From contig CAIWHI010000569.1 of NCBI GenBank assembly GCA_903912435.1, positions 1 to 17,553 of the forward strand: a stretch of DNA of 17,553 bases, read 5' to 3'. The position numbers and the translations under genes are program-made. This stretch comes from an uncultured Bacteroidota bacterium (lineage in GTDB: Bacteria > Bacteroidota > Bacteroidia > Chitinophagales > Chitinophagaceae). The notes under the pieces are model-generated. The model was not told where the DNA came from and did not search any database. It saw only the letters and a program-made list of their open reading frames with translations. This document shows, one piece after another, positions 8,072 through 13,943 of the stretch. Numbering within the stretch: the stretch's first letter is position 1; each line of letters begins with the position of its first letter.

Positions 8072-8980
8072 ATGCGCCTCCTAATTCTCTTACTAATCCT
8101 TTTCACAACCGCCCCCACCCTTGCCCAAAATAAGGAAACGGCAGGTATAATAATTTTAGGCATAGCCCAGGATGGTGGCTATCCGCATATGGGGTGTAGC
8201 AAAGAGTGCTGCAATAAGGCCTGGGCAAATGATACCAACAAAAAGTATGTGGTGTCTTTGGCATTAGTAGACCCGATAGCAAAAAAATGGTGGTTGTTTG
8301 AGACTACTCCTAATATCAAGGAACAATTGCACTATTTCAGGCAATTGACCAATGGAGCTTATAATAACCTGCCCGATGGCATTTTCCTGACACATGCACA
8401 TATAGGTCATTATACAGGCTTAATGCAATTAGGCAGGGAGGTGATGAATACCCACCTTGTGCCAGTTTATACCCTACCTAAAATGAAAACCTATCTGGAA
8501 ACCAATGGCCCATGGAGTCAATTGGTGAAGCTGGAAAATATAAAGCTAATTAGCCTAATGGCAGATAGCACTCTTGCATTACCAGATGGCATATACATAA
8601 AAGTTTTTACAGTTCCTCATAGGGATGAGTATTCAGAAACGGCGGGATTTAGTATTAATACTCCAAACAAAAAATACCTTTTTATCCCCGATATAAATAA
8701 ATGGGACAAATGGAACAGGAGTATTGTAGATGAAATCAACAAGGTGGATATAGCCCTGGTAGATGGTACTTTTTATGATGGCAATGAACTACCCGGACGG
8801 AAAATGAGTGAAGTACCCCACCCTTTCGTTATTGAATCTATGGATTTGCTCAGCAAAGTAAAATCTAAAACCTGGTTTATCCACCTCAACCATACCAACC
8901 CTTTATTGTGGGATGCAAGCCGACAAAATGAGTTTCTGAAATCAGGCTACCACTTGGCAAGACAGGGGCAACAGATGTAG
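8072..8980 (+). CDS. Exported PqqB-like metallo-beta-lactamase-fold protein
   Basis: 302 aa. Signal peptide 1-19 (LLILLLILFTTAPTLAQ). The fold marker THAHIGHYTGL (107-117) supplies His108, His110 and His113. VPHRDEYS, FIPDIN and FIHLNHTNPLL give the expected later His/Asp ligands. The start of the domain, LGIAQDGGYPHMGCSKECC (29-47), resembles the cysteine-containing entry segment of PqqB, the PQQ-biosynthesis MBL protein. Unlike cytoplasmic PqqB this copy is exported, and no pqq genes are nearby, so a PQQ role is unlikely. I infer a periplasmic or lipid-associated hydrolase of unknown substrate. It is followed 107 bases later by the OmpA-domain gene on the same strand. Confidence 0.8.
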   Translation: MRLLILLLILFTTAPTLAQNKETAGIIILGIAQDGGYPHMGCSKECCNKAWANDTNKKYVVSLALVDPIAKKWWLFETTPNIKEQLHYFRQLTNGAYNNLPDGIFLTHAHIGHYTGLMQLGREVMNTHLVPVYTLPKMKTYLETNGPWSQLVKLENIKLISLMADSTLALPDGIYIKVFTVPHRDEYSETAGFSINTPNKKYLFIPDINKWDKWNRSIVDEINKVDIALVDGTFYDGNELPGRKMSEVPHPFVIESMDLLSKVKSKTWFIHLNHTNPLLWDASRQNEFLKSGYHLARQGQQM

Positions 8981-9087
8981 TTATATTGTTAATATCTATA
9001 GACACAAGAGGCAGGGTCTATTCCTCATCAAATATTTGTGGGGATAATTAATATCTTTACAGACTACCAACAAGATTGCGCCACTAA

Positions 9088-9969
9088 ATGAAATACCTTA
9101 TAATCATAGGCTTATTGCTCTATATCCGTACCAGTGGTTGGGCACAAAGCAATGATACATTTAGGGTATATTTCCCTTTTAATGATTCTTTGGTGGGTAA
9201 GGAGGCTACATCCTATATCGATAGCCTGCTCGAAAGCAATACTCTGATACCTGGGCAAAAATTAATCATCTTAGGTTATGCCGATTATGTAGGCGGCGTA
9301 AGGTATAATGAGTCCCTCTCCATGGCAAGGGCAACTAAGGTAAAAGACTTCCTATTGGCATCGGGATTTGAAATGAATGACATTATGCTTTATGTGGGGA
9401 AAGGAAAAATAGATAGAGCACCTGTAGATGGCCTTATAGGCTACAACGATGACCGTAAAGCATTAATCATCATAGACAGAACTCCACCAGCACGCGATAC
9501 CGTACCTGAATATATACACGTAGAAATACCACTGTTGGATACATTACTATTTGATGTACCGGCTGCTGCACTCAAAGACACAGTGCCGTTTCTCGATTAT
9601 AATACCATCAAAATAAATGAAACTATTGCTCTAAGGCATATCCTGTTTATTGGCGGCAACGATATAATGCTAGATGAATCTCTGCCTGAATTGAACAAAC
9701 TATACGAATTCCTAAATGAGCATAAAACTGTGACTATAAGAATTGAAGGCCATATTTGCTGCAACAAAATTGATGACCCCTATAACAGAACCACCCTATC
9801 AGCAGCAAGGGCTATGGCTGTGTATAATTACCTGATTGATAAAGGTATTGATGAAAACAGGCTATCTCATATAGGCTATGGCCATACCCGCCCATTGGTA
9901 GACCCCGAAAGAACTGAAATGGACCGCACTAAAAACCGACGTGTTGAAATAAGGATATTGACAAAATAA
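9088..9969 (+). CDS. Tandem OmpA-domain (peptidoglycan-binding) protein
   Basis: 293 aa. Signal peptide 1-20 (ends GWAQ). Two OmpA C-terminal-type domains follow. The first (~25-130) is diverged, with GYADYVGGVRYNESLSMARA at 63-82. The second (~185-291) is canonical: IEGHICC, LSAARA (237-242), RLSHIGYGHTRP and NRRVEI (283-288). In the family this domain binds diaminopimelate peptidoglycan through an Asp/Arg pair. There is no N-terminal beta-barrel or lipobox, so it is probably a soluble periplasmic protein. A near-consensus TATCTTTA (9052-9059) precedes the start. Confidence 0.85.
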   Translation: MKYLIIIGLLLYIRTSGWAQSNDTFRVYFPFNDSLVGKEATSYIDSLLESNTLIPGQKLIILGYADYVGGVRYNESLSMARATKVKDFLLASGFEMNDIMLYVGKGKIDRAPVDGLIGYNDDRKALIIIDRTPPARDTVPEYIHVEIPLLDTLLFDVPAAALKDTVPFLDYNTIKINETIALRHILFIGGNDIMLDESLPELNKLYEFLNEHKTVTIRIEGHICCNKIDDPYNRTTLSAARAMAVYNYLIDKGIDENRLSHIGYGHTRPLVDPERTEMDRTKNRRVEIRILTK

Positions 9970-9970
9970 G

Positions 9971-10008
9971 GATAAAGTTTTACCAATTGATCAAAGGCAA
10001 AACTTATC
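9971..10008. terminator. Possible bidirectional terminator hairpin
   Basis: GATAAAGTTTT (9971-9981) and AAAACTTATC (9999-10008) pair with one bulged A, with CC/GG extending the stem inward. It sits between convergent genes ending at 9969 and 10023. T-tracts after the stem are weak on both strands. Confidence 0.45.
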
Positions 10009-10022
10009 ATTGAAAATACTTA

Positions 10023-10427
10023 CTATTCAGCTTCTATAAGCTCTATCATGTGCATCTCTCTATTGTAAAGAAACACACAATACCTGTTACCAAATGCGGC
10101 TGACCTGAATTTATTGATTTTATAATAACCTTCCTTTTCAAGCCTATCAGTTTCGGCATCTATATCATCAACAAATAATCCTACATGATAGAAACCAGGT
10201 TTCTTTAGCAACATACGGTATAGGGCAGTGCCCTCCCCATTAGGCTCCACAAACTCAAGGTTGATATTACCTAATTGAAAAAAGCAAACTTTTACCTTTT
10301 GTTCCTCAATATCATATACATCAGATACAGTACCTGAGGGATATAATATACGGTAATCTTCTATTGCAACTTCAAGCTTGGCCACAAGGCAACCTATATG
10401 GTGCATGGGCAATCCGTTATTAGCCAT
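10023..10427 (-). CDS. VOC-superfamily protein, methylmalonyl-CoA epimerase/glyoxalase-like
   Basis: 134 aa, the size of a single two-repeat VOC protein. Conserved points are MHHIGCLV (8-15), LEFVEP (57-62), FYHVGLFVDDID (79-90) and the C-terminal HMIELIE. Candidate metal ligands are His10, Glu58, His81 and Glu129, by analogy with the His/Gln/His/Glu set of methylmalonyl-CoA epimerase; the exact mapping is uncertain. It is the last gene of an FkbH - ACP remnant - VOC series, with its ATG overlapping the end of the ACP remnant. This suggests a role in the same acyl-ACP or acyl-CoA pathway rather than propionate metabolism. Confidence 0.75.
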   Translation of the reverse strand: MANNGLPMHHIGCLVAKLEVAIEDYRILYPSGTVSDVYDIEEQKVKVCFFQLGNINLEFVEPNGEGTALYRMLLKKPGFYHVGLFVDDIDAETDRLEKEGYYKINKFRSAAFGNRYCVFLYNREMHMIELIEAE

Positions 10428-10637
10428 TTATTTTACTTTCTATATTTGAAACCAATGCACCCAAATTCATCTAGTTATGGATTTCTTTTCTATTATTACA
10501 ACATGTTCTTTATAAGTTAATGATTCCCATTAATCAATATCCTTAACTCTTGTTTCACCAGCTAATTTCAGGTCATCATTATCTAATACTTTGATGTATA
10601 GCTTTTCTACTTCACTTAAAATTTCGTTGATGCCCAC
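10420..10637 (-). pseudogene. Decayed acyl carrier protein gene
   Basis: From a GTG at 10637, overlapping the end of the FkbH gene, the frame reads 35 residues ending GETRVKDID and then meets TAA (10532-10530). The same frame continues WESLTYKEHVVIIEKKSITR, and after a frameshift NLGALVSNIESK, ending over the start of the VOC gene. Together this matches a minimal ACP of ~73 residues: K-D-I-(G)-W-(D/E)-S-L around the phosphopantetheine Ser, then V-x-x-IEKK. The stop replaces the Gly codon before W-E-S-L. The span of 218 bases is not a multiple of three, so at least two lesions are present. ACP genes commonly accompany FkbH genes, which supports the identification. Confidence 0.7.
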
Positions 10638-12364
10638 GAAGCATTTTTATTGGTTATAAATGTAGCTATCTTTTTGTACTCACTTACATTAAGTATCCAC
10701 AAACCATCTACCTCTTTAAAACCAAGGTTTTGGTAATGGTCTTTTACTATTCCATTCTTTTTTGTAGGTATATATTCAGCCTTGATTGTCTCAAAATTAT
10801 TAAATTCAGCTAGCTCCACAATACTATTGAGGGTGAAATTTTCCATTCCTCTTTTCAACACCCTGCAACTCATTATCCACGAGTCGATAAACAAGGTTTT
10901 GTTGTCCTCTTTTTTAAGGATAATGAGCCCTACCAGGCCATGGTCGCCAAACCTATCTTCCAGCGAAAGGGATAATGTAGCATAGTCAGGGTCTTTCCTT
11001 ATTTGCTTTATATCTGCCTCTGTATACCTTATAGTCCTCAGGTTAAACTGATTTGACCGTTGGGTAAGCTGCGCCACCCTGGGAGTATTGAAATCATCAA
11101 ATGGCTTTACATCTGAAAGCATATTAAGATTGAGCAAAAATTCGTGCTCATTATCAAAACTCTGGAGCAGGACATTCCTTTGGGCTTCTTCCCGGTATTG
11201 TTTTGTCCTTAGTTCATCTTCCTCAGTAAATGATGCCGTTTCAAACAAGTTCAGCCCACGCAGGTAAACCAGGTATTCGGCTGGGTCTTCGGGTAAATCA
11301 GGCACAGTAATATCAGGTATCCCCGATTTCACTATCTCCCTTTCAAATGGGTTATCATCGAGGAAGACCATTGAATCGAAACCAATATTGAGTATAGACT
11401 GGATATGCCTTATATTATCCACCTTGGTTTCCCAATTGGCAACGAAGACTGCAATATCATCCAATCTTAAAACCATATCAGGATGGCTTATAAAAGGTTC
11501 CTTCGCAATTTCCTCGGTATTTTTACTACAGATAGCCAGTATTATCCCTCTTTGCTTCAATTGTTTAGCCCAAAGCTGAAGGTCAGTAAAAATCTTACCT
11601 AAACCCAAATGCCCAAGCTGTATACCCTCCAAACCATCATCACCTATTATTCCTCCCCATGTAGTGTTATCCAAATCAAGTATCAGGCATTTTTTGAAGA
11701 TGCCGCTAATGCTTTGTATAATGTCAGTAATATTCTTAGCAATATAAGGTTGAAAATCAATACTATAAACCATATCTGCATTTACATAAAGCTTAGGGTC
11801 GAAAATAAAGTTATACCCAAGCTGGCTTTGTAAACTGGCAAGGTCGCAGATGAATAAGTCTTTAGTATTCTGGCTTTGTTCCATCAGCAGGAGGTTGATT
11901 TTCCTCAACTGGTAAACAAAGGATGCTATTGTTTTTGAGGCAAAATTCCCAAAAACATTATCGTTTATTTCGGGGTAGGTATTAATAATAACTTTAGACC
12001 TCAACCTTGTGGCTATAGTATCCAGATACTTTCGGGTATGAAGCATTTGTTGGTCAGCATACCCTACCTGATCTACCCTCTCCTTCTTATAAAAATTCAT
12101 CAACATTTTTTCTGTCGACCTGTTGATGAATATATAATCAGGATTAAATGAGTATAATTCAGATGAGGGATCGAAAATTTGTAAATCAATCTGGTCATAA
12201 TCAGCCTCATAAATATCATAATCAAACTGGCAATTGTAACCATAACCTTTTAGAGCAATATTTAATAATTGGGATGCACTATCTGATAGTAGTGCTACTT
12301 TAATTTTCTTGAATCCCGTAAAATCCTTTTTTAGATTTTTTTTAAGTTGGTTGAATGAATCCAT
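10616..12364 (-). CDS. FkbH-like HAD-family enzyme (glyceryl-ACP type) with GNAT-like tail
   Basis: 582 aa. Residues ~20-215 are an SGNH-like N-terminal region. A HAD-IIIC domain follows (~225-370) with LDLDNTTWGG (Asp230, Asp232), CSKN (279-282), Lys314 and FLDDNP (335-339), so all phosphatase-type motifs are present. Residues ~430-575 form a GNAT-like domain with GDHGLVGLI and a conserved RVLKRGMENF segment. In characterised systems FkbH converts 1,3-bisphosphoglycerate to an ACP-bound glyceryl unit. In Bacteroidota such genes are often found in surface-glycan clusters. Here the adjacent ACP gene is broken, so the enzyme would need an ACP from elsewhere or is itself losing function. Confidence 0.85.
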   Translation of the reverse strand: MDSFNQLKKNLKKDFTGFKKIKVALLSDSASQLLNIALKGYGYNCQFDYDIYEADYDQIDLQIFDPSSELYSFNPDYIFINRSTEKMLMNFYKKERVDQVGYADQQMLHTRKYLDTIATRLRSKVIINTYPEINDNVFGNFASKTIASFVYQLRKINLLLMEQSQNTKDLFICDLASLQSQLGYNFIFDPKLYVNADMVYSIDFQPYIAKNITDIIQSISGIFKKCLILDLDNTTWGGIIGDDGLEGIQLGHLGLGKIFTDLQLWAKQLKQRGIILAICSKNTEEIAKEPFISHPDMVLRLDDIAVFVANWETKVDNIRHIQSILNIGFDSMVFLDDNPFEREIVKSGIPDITVPDLPEDPAEYLVYLRGLNLFETASFTEEDELRTKQYREEAQRNVLLQSFDNEHEFLLNLNMLSDVKPFDDFNTPRVAQLTQRSNQFNLRTIRYTEADIKQIRKDPDYATLSLSLEDRFGDHGLVGLIILKKEDNKTLFIDSWIMSCRVLKRGMENFTLNSIVELAEFNNFETIKAEYIPTKKNGIVKDHYQNLGFKEVDGLWILNVSEYKKIATFITNKNASWASTKF

Positions 12365-12459
12365 TCTTTACATTAAGTATTGTTGTAAAAATAAGATAAT
12401 CAGTCGGAATAACCACAGGGTTAATAGAGAATTAGTAGTGGGGTTGGGCGAGGATGATT

Positions 12460-12467
12460 CAAATTTA
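12460..12467 (-). promoter_or_regulatory. Possible -7 element for the FkbH-like gene
   Basis: TAAATTTG on the minus strand fits TAnnTTTG, ~95 bases before the ATG at 12364. No good TTTG box is visible upstream. Confidence 0.3.
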
Positions 12468-12506
12468 AAAAGCCACACATTTATTGTATAGCTGGAAACA
12501 CATAAC

Positions 12507-12582
12507 GATTACCTAACAGGCAACATTAGAAATTTTGGGCTATACACGATTAACCCTCAAATTATGGCACTTATGGTCAATC
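12507..12582 (-). ncRNA. Y-RNA-like element Y6 (short, no tRNA-like arms)
   Basis: Minus strand, ~76 nt. The 5' end GATTGACCATAAG (12582-12570) pairs with the 3' end CTGTTAGGTAATC (12519-12507): GATT/AATC, ACC/GGT and TAA/TTA with single-base bulges. Inside this lie TGCCATAA (5' side) and TGTTGC (3' side), matching the strands shared by Y1-Y5. A second stem AATTT-GGG/CCC-AAATT closes a loop that begins TTAATCG, as in Y4. It is the most diverged member (TGCCA instead of TGCCG) and the last of the array. Confidence 0.55.
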
Positions 12583-12607
12583 TTTATTGTATTGGTTCAT
12601 GATTTTT

Positions 12608-12747
12608 AAGACCACCTAATGGGCAAAAGGCGAAAAAAGATGTTGCTCTACCAACTGAGCTACCCGGTTTTTACACCAGGGCCGGATTTGAACCGGCGAC
12701 ACACACACCAGAAGTAACTCTTTTCTACGGCACCACTAGGGGATCTT
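12608..12747 (-). ncRNA. Y-RNA-like element Y5 with permuted tRNA-like domain (YrlA-like)
   Basis: Minus strand, ~140 nt. The 5' strand AAGATCCCCTAGTGG (12747-12733) pairs with CCATTAGGTGGTCTT (12622-12608): 14 pairs and one mismatch. Inside are TGCCGTAG (from 12732) and CTTTTGC (ending 12623). A second stem, AGAAAAGA/TCTTTTTT, leads to tRNA-like arms in this order: T-arm GCCGG-TTCAAAT-CCGGC (12697-12681), a capped 5-bp acceptor-like stem CCTGG/CCGGG with loop TGTAAAAA (12680-12663), TA, and D-arm GCTC-AGTTGGTA-GAGC (12660-12645). This is a circular permutation of a tRNA. Bacterial YrlA RNAs are known to bind Ro60 through the paired ends and to mimic tRNA in the other domain. Not a translation tRNA: no anticodon arm or free CCA end. 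Confidence 0.8.
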
Positions 12748-12758
12748 AAATATCACTT

Positions 12759-12830
12759 TAAACAGGCAACAAGCTATAAGGCCAATTTTTCACTTTTGAG
12801 ACGATTAAGCCTTATATTCGGCACTGTTTA
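12759..12830 (-). ncRNA. Y-RNA-like element Y4 (short)
   Basis: Minus strand, ~72 nt. Outer stem TAAACAG (12830-12824) / CTGTTTA (12765-12759). Inside are TGCCGAA and CTTGTTGC. Second stem TATAAGGC (12816-12809) / GCCTTATA (12782-12775), enclosing a ~26-base A-rich loop starting TTAATCG. It is a paralogue of Y3, with identical stems and a diverged loop. No U-tract follows; Y5 starts 12 bases downstream. Confidence 0.65.
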
Positions 12831-12843
12831 TTTTAAAGAGCAA
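12759..12843 (-). repeat. Direct repeat copy 2 (Y4 plus the end of a Y2-like RNA)
   Basis: 85 bases matching 13587-13672. The ends are almost identical (TAAACAGGCAA and CGGCACTGTTTATTTTAAAG on the plus strand) and the centre, the Y-RNA loop, is diverged. With copy 1 it brackets the vapBC-type module. Confidence 0.8.
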
Positions 12844-12861
12844 AATCCTTGAGGATTTGAA
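12838..12861 (-). pseudogene. Remnant of a second Y2-like RNA
   Basis: Just upstream of Y4 on the minus strand, TTCAAATCCTCAAG (12861-12848) followed by TTTTGCTC matches the T-loop and 3' end of Y2 (TTCGAATCCTCAAG ... TTATTGCTC). No TGCCG 5' strand exists upstream, so the element is truncated at the side facing vapBC. Confidence 0.5.
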
Positions 12862-12897
12862 AAACTGGCTAATTTTTTCCTGACTTTATTCCTAGGG

Positions 12898-12926
12898 TTT
12901 TCATGTTAAATAAATAGGTATCTTTG
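12898..12926 (+). promoter_or_regulatory. Promoter of the vapBC-like module
   Basis: TATCTTTG (12919-12926) fits TAnnTTTG exactly; a weak TTTT box (12898-12901) lies upstream. It supports the ATG at 12951, because an upstream TTG at 12924 lies inside the promoter. Confidence 0.55.
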
Positions 12927-12950
12927 ATTTGTCTAAGAAATGGATTTGTT

Positions 12951-13169
12951 ATGATAAGAACTATAGTTGTACCAGATAAGCAAGAGATGAACATTTCATT
13001 GTTTGTTCCTGAAAATTATATCGGCAAAGAAGTTGAGGTAATTGCCTTTTCTAAAAAGGAAGTAGTAGATGAACAACGCATCCAAAGTGCAAAAAAAGTG
13101 ACTTTTGATGCCTTATCGATTGATACTCTTGGATTCAAATTCAATAGGGATGAAGCAAATGAAAGATAG
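12951..13169 (+). CDS. Antitoxin of a VapBC-type module
   Basis: 72 aa from the ATG at 12951. Residues 1-35 (MIRTIVVPDKQEMNISLFVP, then ENYIGKEVEVIAF) resemble the beta-strand-rich N-terminus of short Bacteroidota antitoxins paired with PIN toxins. The C-terminal part (38-72) is polar with FDALSIDTLGFKFNRDEANE, a likely disordered toxin-wrapping tail. No clear DNA-binding motif can be named. Its last codons overlap the toxin start by 11 bases, typical of co-translated toxin-antitoxin pairs. It lies antisense to the surrounding Y-RNA array. Confidence 0.7.
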   Translation: MIRTIVVPDKQEMNISLFVPENYIGKEVEVIAFSKKEVVDEQRIQSAKKVTFDALSIDTLGFKFNRDEANER

Positions 13170-13518
13170 AGTTTTCCTTGATACAAACATATTGATTTAT
13201 AGTTACTCACGAACAGAACCTCAGAAACAAATTATTGCCGCCAATTTAATTTCTGAATTTAATTCTGTAATCAGTACGCAAGTCTTGAACGAATTAGTGA
13301 ATATTGTTACTAAAAAGTTCAACTTCAATTATTCCCAAGCTAAAGAAGCTGTACTAGAATGCTGTAGGAATAATCATTTGCATATCAATTCTCAAGATAC
13401 CATAATCAGAGCTTGTGAAATTGCTTCAAAATACAAATTCTCTTTTTTTGATAGTGCAATAATATCTGCCGCCTTAGAATCAGATTGCACAATACTTTAT
13501 TCAGAAGACATGCACTAG
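13159..13518 (+). CDS. PIN-domain (VapC-like) toxin, C-terminally truncated by an amber codon
   Basis: 119 aa from the ATG at 13159; 13150 is an alternative start. PIN acidic residues are all present: Asp8 (VFLDTNILIYS), Glu45 (STQVLNELVN), Asp98 (FSFFDSAII) and Asp117 (YSEDM). Family members are Mg-dependent RNases that usually cleave tRNA or rRNA. The frame stops at TAG (13516-13518) right after SEDMH, but the same frame then reads MNNIEKKLSIINPF and stops at 13561-13563. That tail is the normal ending of Bacteroidota VapC proteins, so the stop is a nonsense mutation of a ~134-residue protein. The catalytic centre is retained; the last strand and helix are lost. The toxin may be inactive or attenuated. 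Confidence 0.8.
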   Translation: MKDRVFLDTNILIYSYSRTEPQKQIIAANLISEFNSVISTQVLNELVNIVTKKFNFNYSQAKEAVLECCRNNHLHINSQDTIIRACEIASKYKFSFFDSAIISAALESDCTILYSEDMH

Positions 13519-13579
13519 ATGAACAATATAGAGAAAAAACTCTCCATAATAAATCCTTTTAGTTGATTTTAGAATGTTG

Positions 13580-13659
13580 AAAAAATTAAACAGGCAATAA
13601 GCTATAAGGCACAATTTTCAATTCTAAGTCGAAGTAAGCCTTATATACGGCACTGTTTA
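13580..13659 (-). ncRNA. Y-RNA-like element Y3 (short, with terminator-like end)
   Basis: Minus strand. Outer stem TAAACAG (13659-13653) / CTGTTTA (13593-13587), then AA-free short spacer and TTTTTT (13585-13580), so the RNA ends like a rho-independent terminator. Inside are TGCCGTA and CTTATTGC. Second stem TATAAGGC (13645-13638) / GCCTTATA (13610-13603), enclosing a 27-base loop that begins TTACTTCG, a string also seen in Y1, Y2 and (partly) Y5. It begins where Y2 ends, so the two may be one transcript. No tRNA-like arms. Confidence 0.68.
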
Positions 13660-13672
13660 TTTTAAAGAGCAA
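13587..13672 (-). repeat. Direct repeat copy 1 (Y3 plus the end of Y2)
   Basis: 86 bases matching 12759-12843, same orientation. It marks duplication of a Y2-Y3 unit on both sides of the vapBC-like module. Confidence 0.8.
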
Positions 13673-13754
13673 TAATCAGCAAGAGTCTTGAGGATTCGAA
13701 CCTCCACCTTTTCAGGCTTCCAAACACGAAGTATCCCTTGCTTACGGCATCTTT
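13664..13754 (-). ncRNA. Y-RNA-like element Y2 with T-arm-like hairpin
   Basis: Minus strand, ~91 nt. Short outer stem AAAGA (13754-13750) / TCTTT (13668-13664). Inside are TGCCGTA and TTATTGC. Second stem AGCAAGGG (13742-13735) / CTCTTGCT (13685-13678), 8 pairs. Within it are GATACTTCGTG, a small hairpin GCCT-GAAA-AGGT, and a T-arm-like hairpin GAGG-TTCGAAT-CCTC (13704-13690) whose loop has the full tRNA T-loop consensus. Here the arms appear in normal tRNA order with the second stem at the acceptor position, unlike Y5. A D-arm and a proper anticodon arm are missing, so it is not a tRNA. Confidence 0.68.
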
Positions 13755-13760
13755 TTTATC

Positions 13761-13943
13761 TTCAATATTCTTAAGGAACATTGTCAAAATAACTTCCACA
13801 AGTTAGGCGAAGTAATTATTTGTTTTTTCAAGGCGCAAAATCTGCGAATATGCTAATATTTAAAGACTTTTGTAACGCAGAAAAAGCGAATAAGAACGAG
13901 CATAACGTGGATTTATTATGACAACGTTCCTAAAATAACCTTT
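13761..13943. other. Spacer between Y1 and Y2
   Basis: 183 bases without an ORF or a TGCCG/TTGC pair. It has a TCTGCG (13841-13846) / CGCAGA (13876-13881) inverted repeat with a 29-base gap. On the minus strand a TTTTGACA box lies ~40 bases before Y2 and could be part of its promoter, but no TAnnTTTG element is visible. Confidence 0.4.

Noticed and set aside
12641..12700. tRNA gene on the minus strand (excellent D-arm and T-arm sequences)
   Set aside because: The T-arm precedes the D-arm, the acceptor strands are joined by a loop, and there is no anticodon arm or 3' end for CCA. The arms are part of Y5.
13105..13158. N-terminal extension of the PIN toxin
   Set aside because: PIN domains start a few residues before the first catalytic Asp. 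The added residues are antitoxin codons read in another frame.
13678..13742. tRNA or tRNA pseudogene around the TTCGAAT loop
   Set aside because: There is no D-arm, only a tetraloop hairpin where the anticodon arm should be, and 65 bases in total. The flanking TGCCG/TTATTGC strands place it in Y2.
13841..13881. Seventh Y RNA or terminator in the Y1-Y2 spacer
   Set aside because: The inverted repeat is only 6 bp with a 29-base gap. There is no TGCCG strand and no U-tract.
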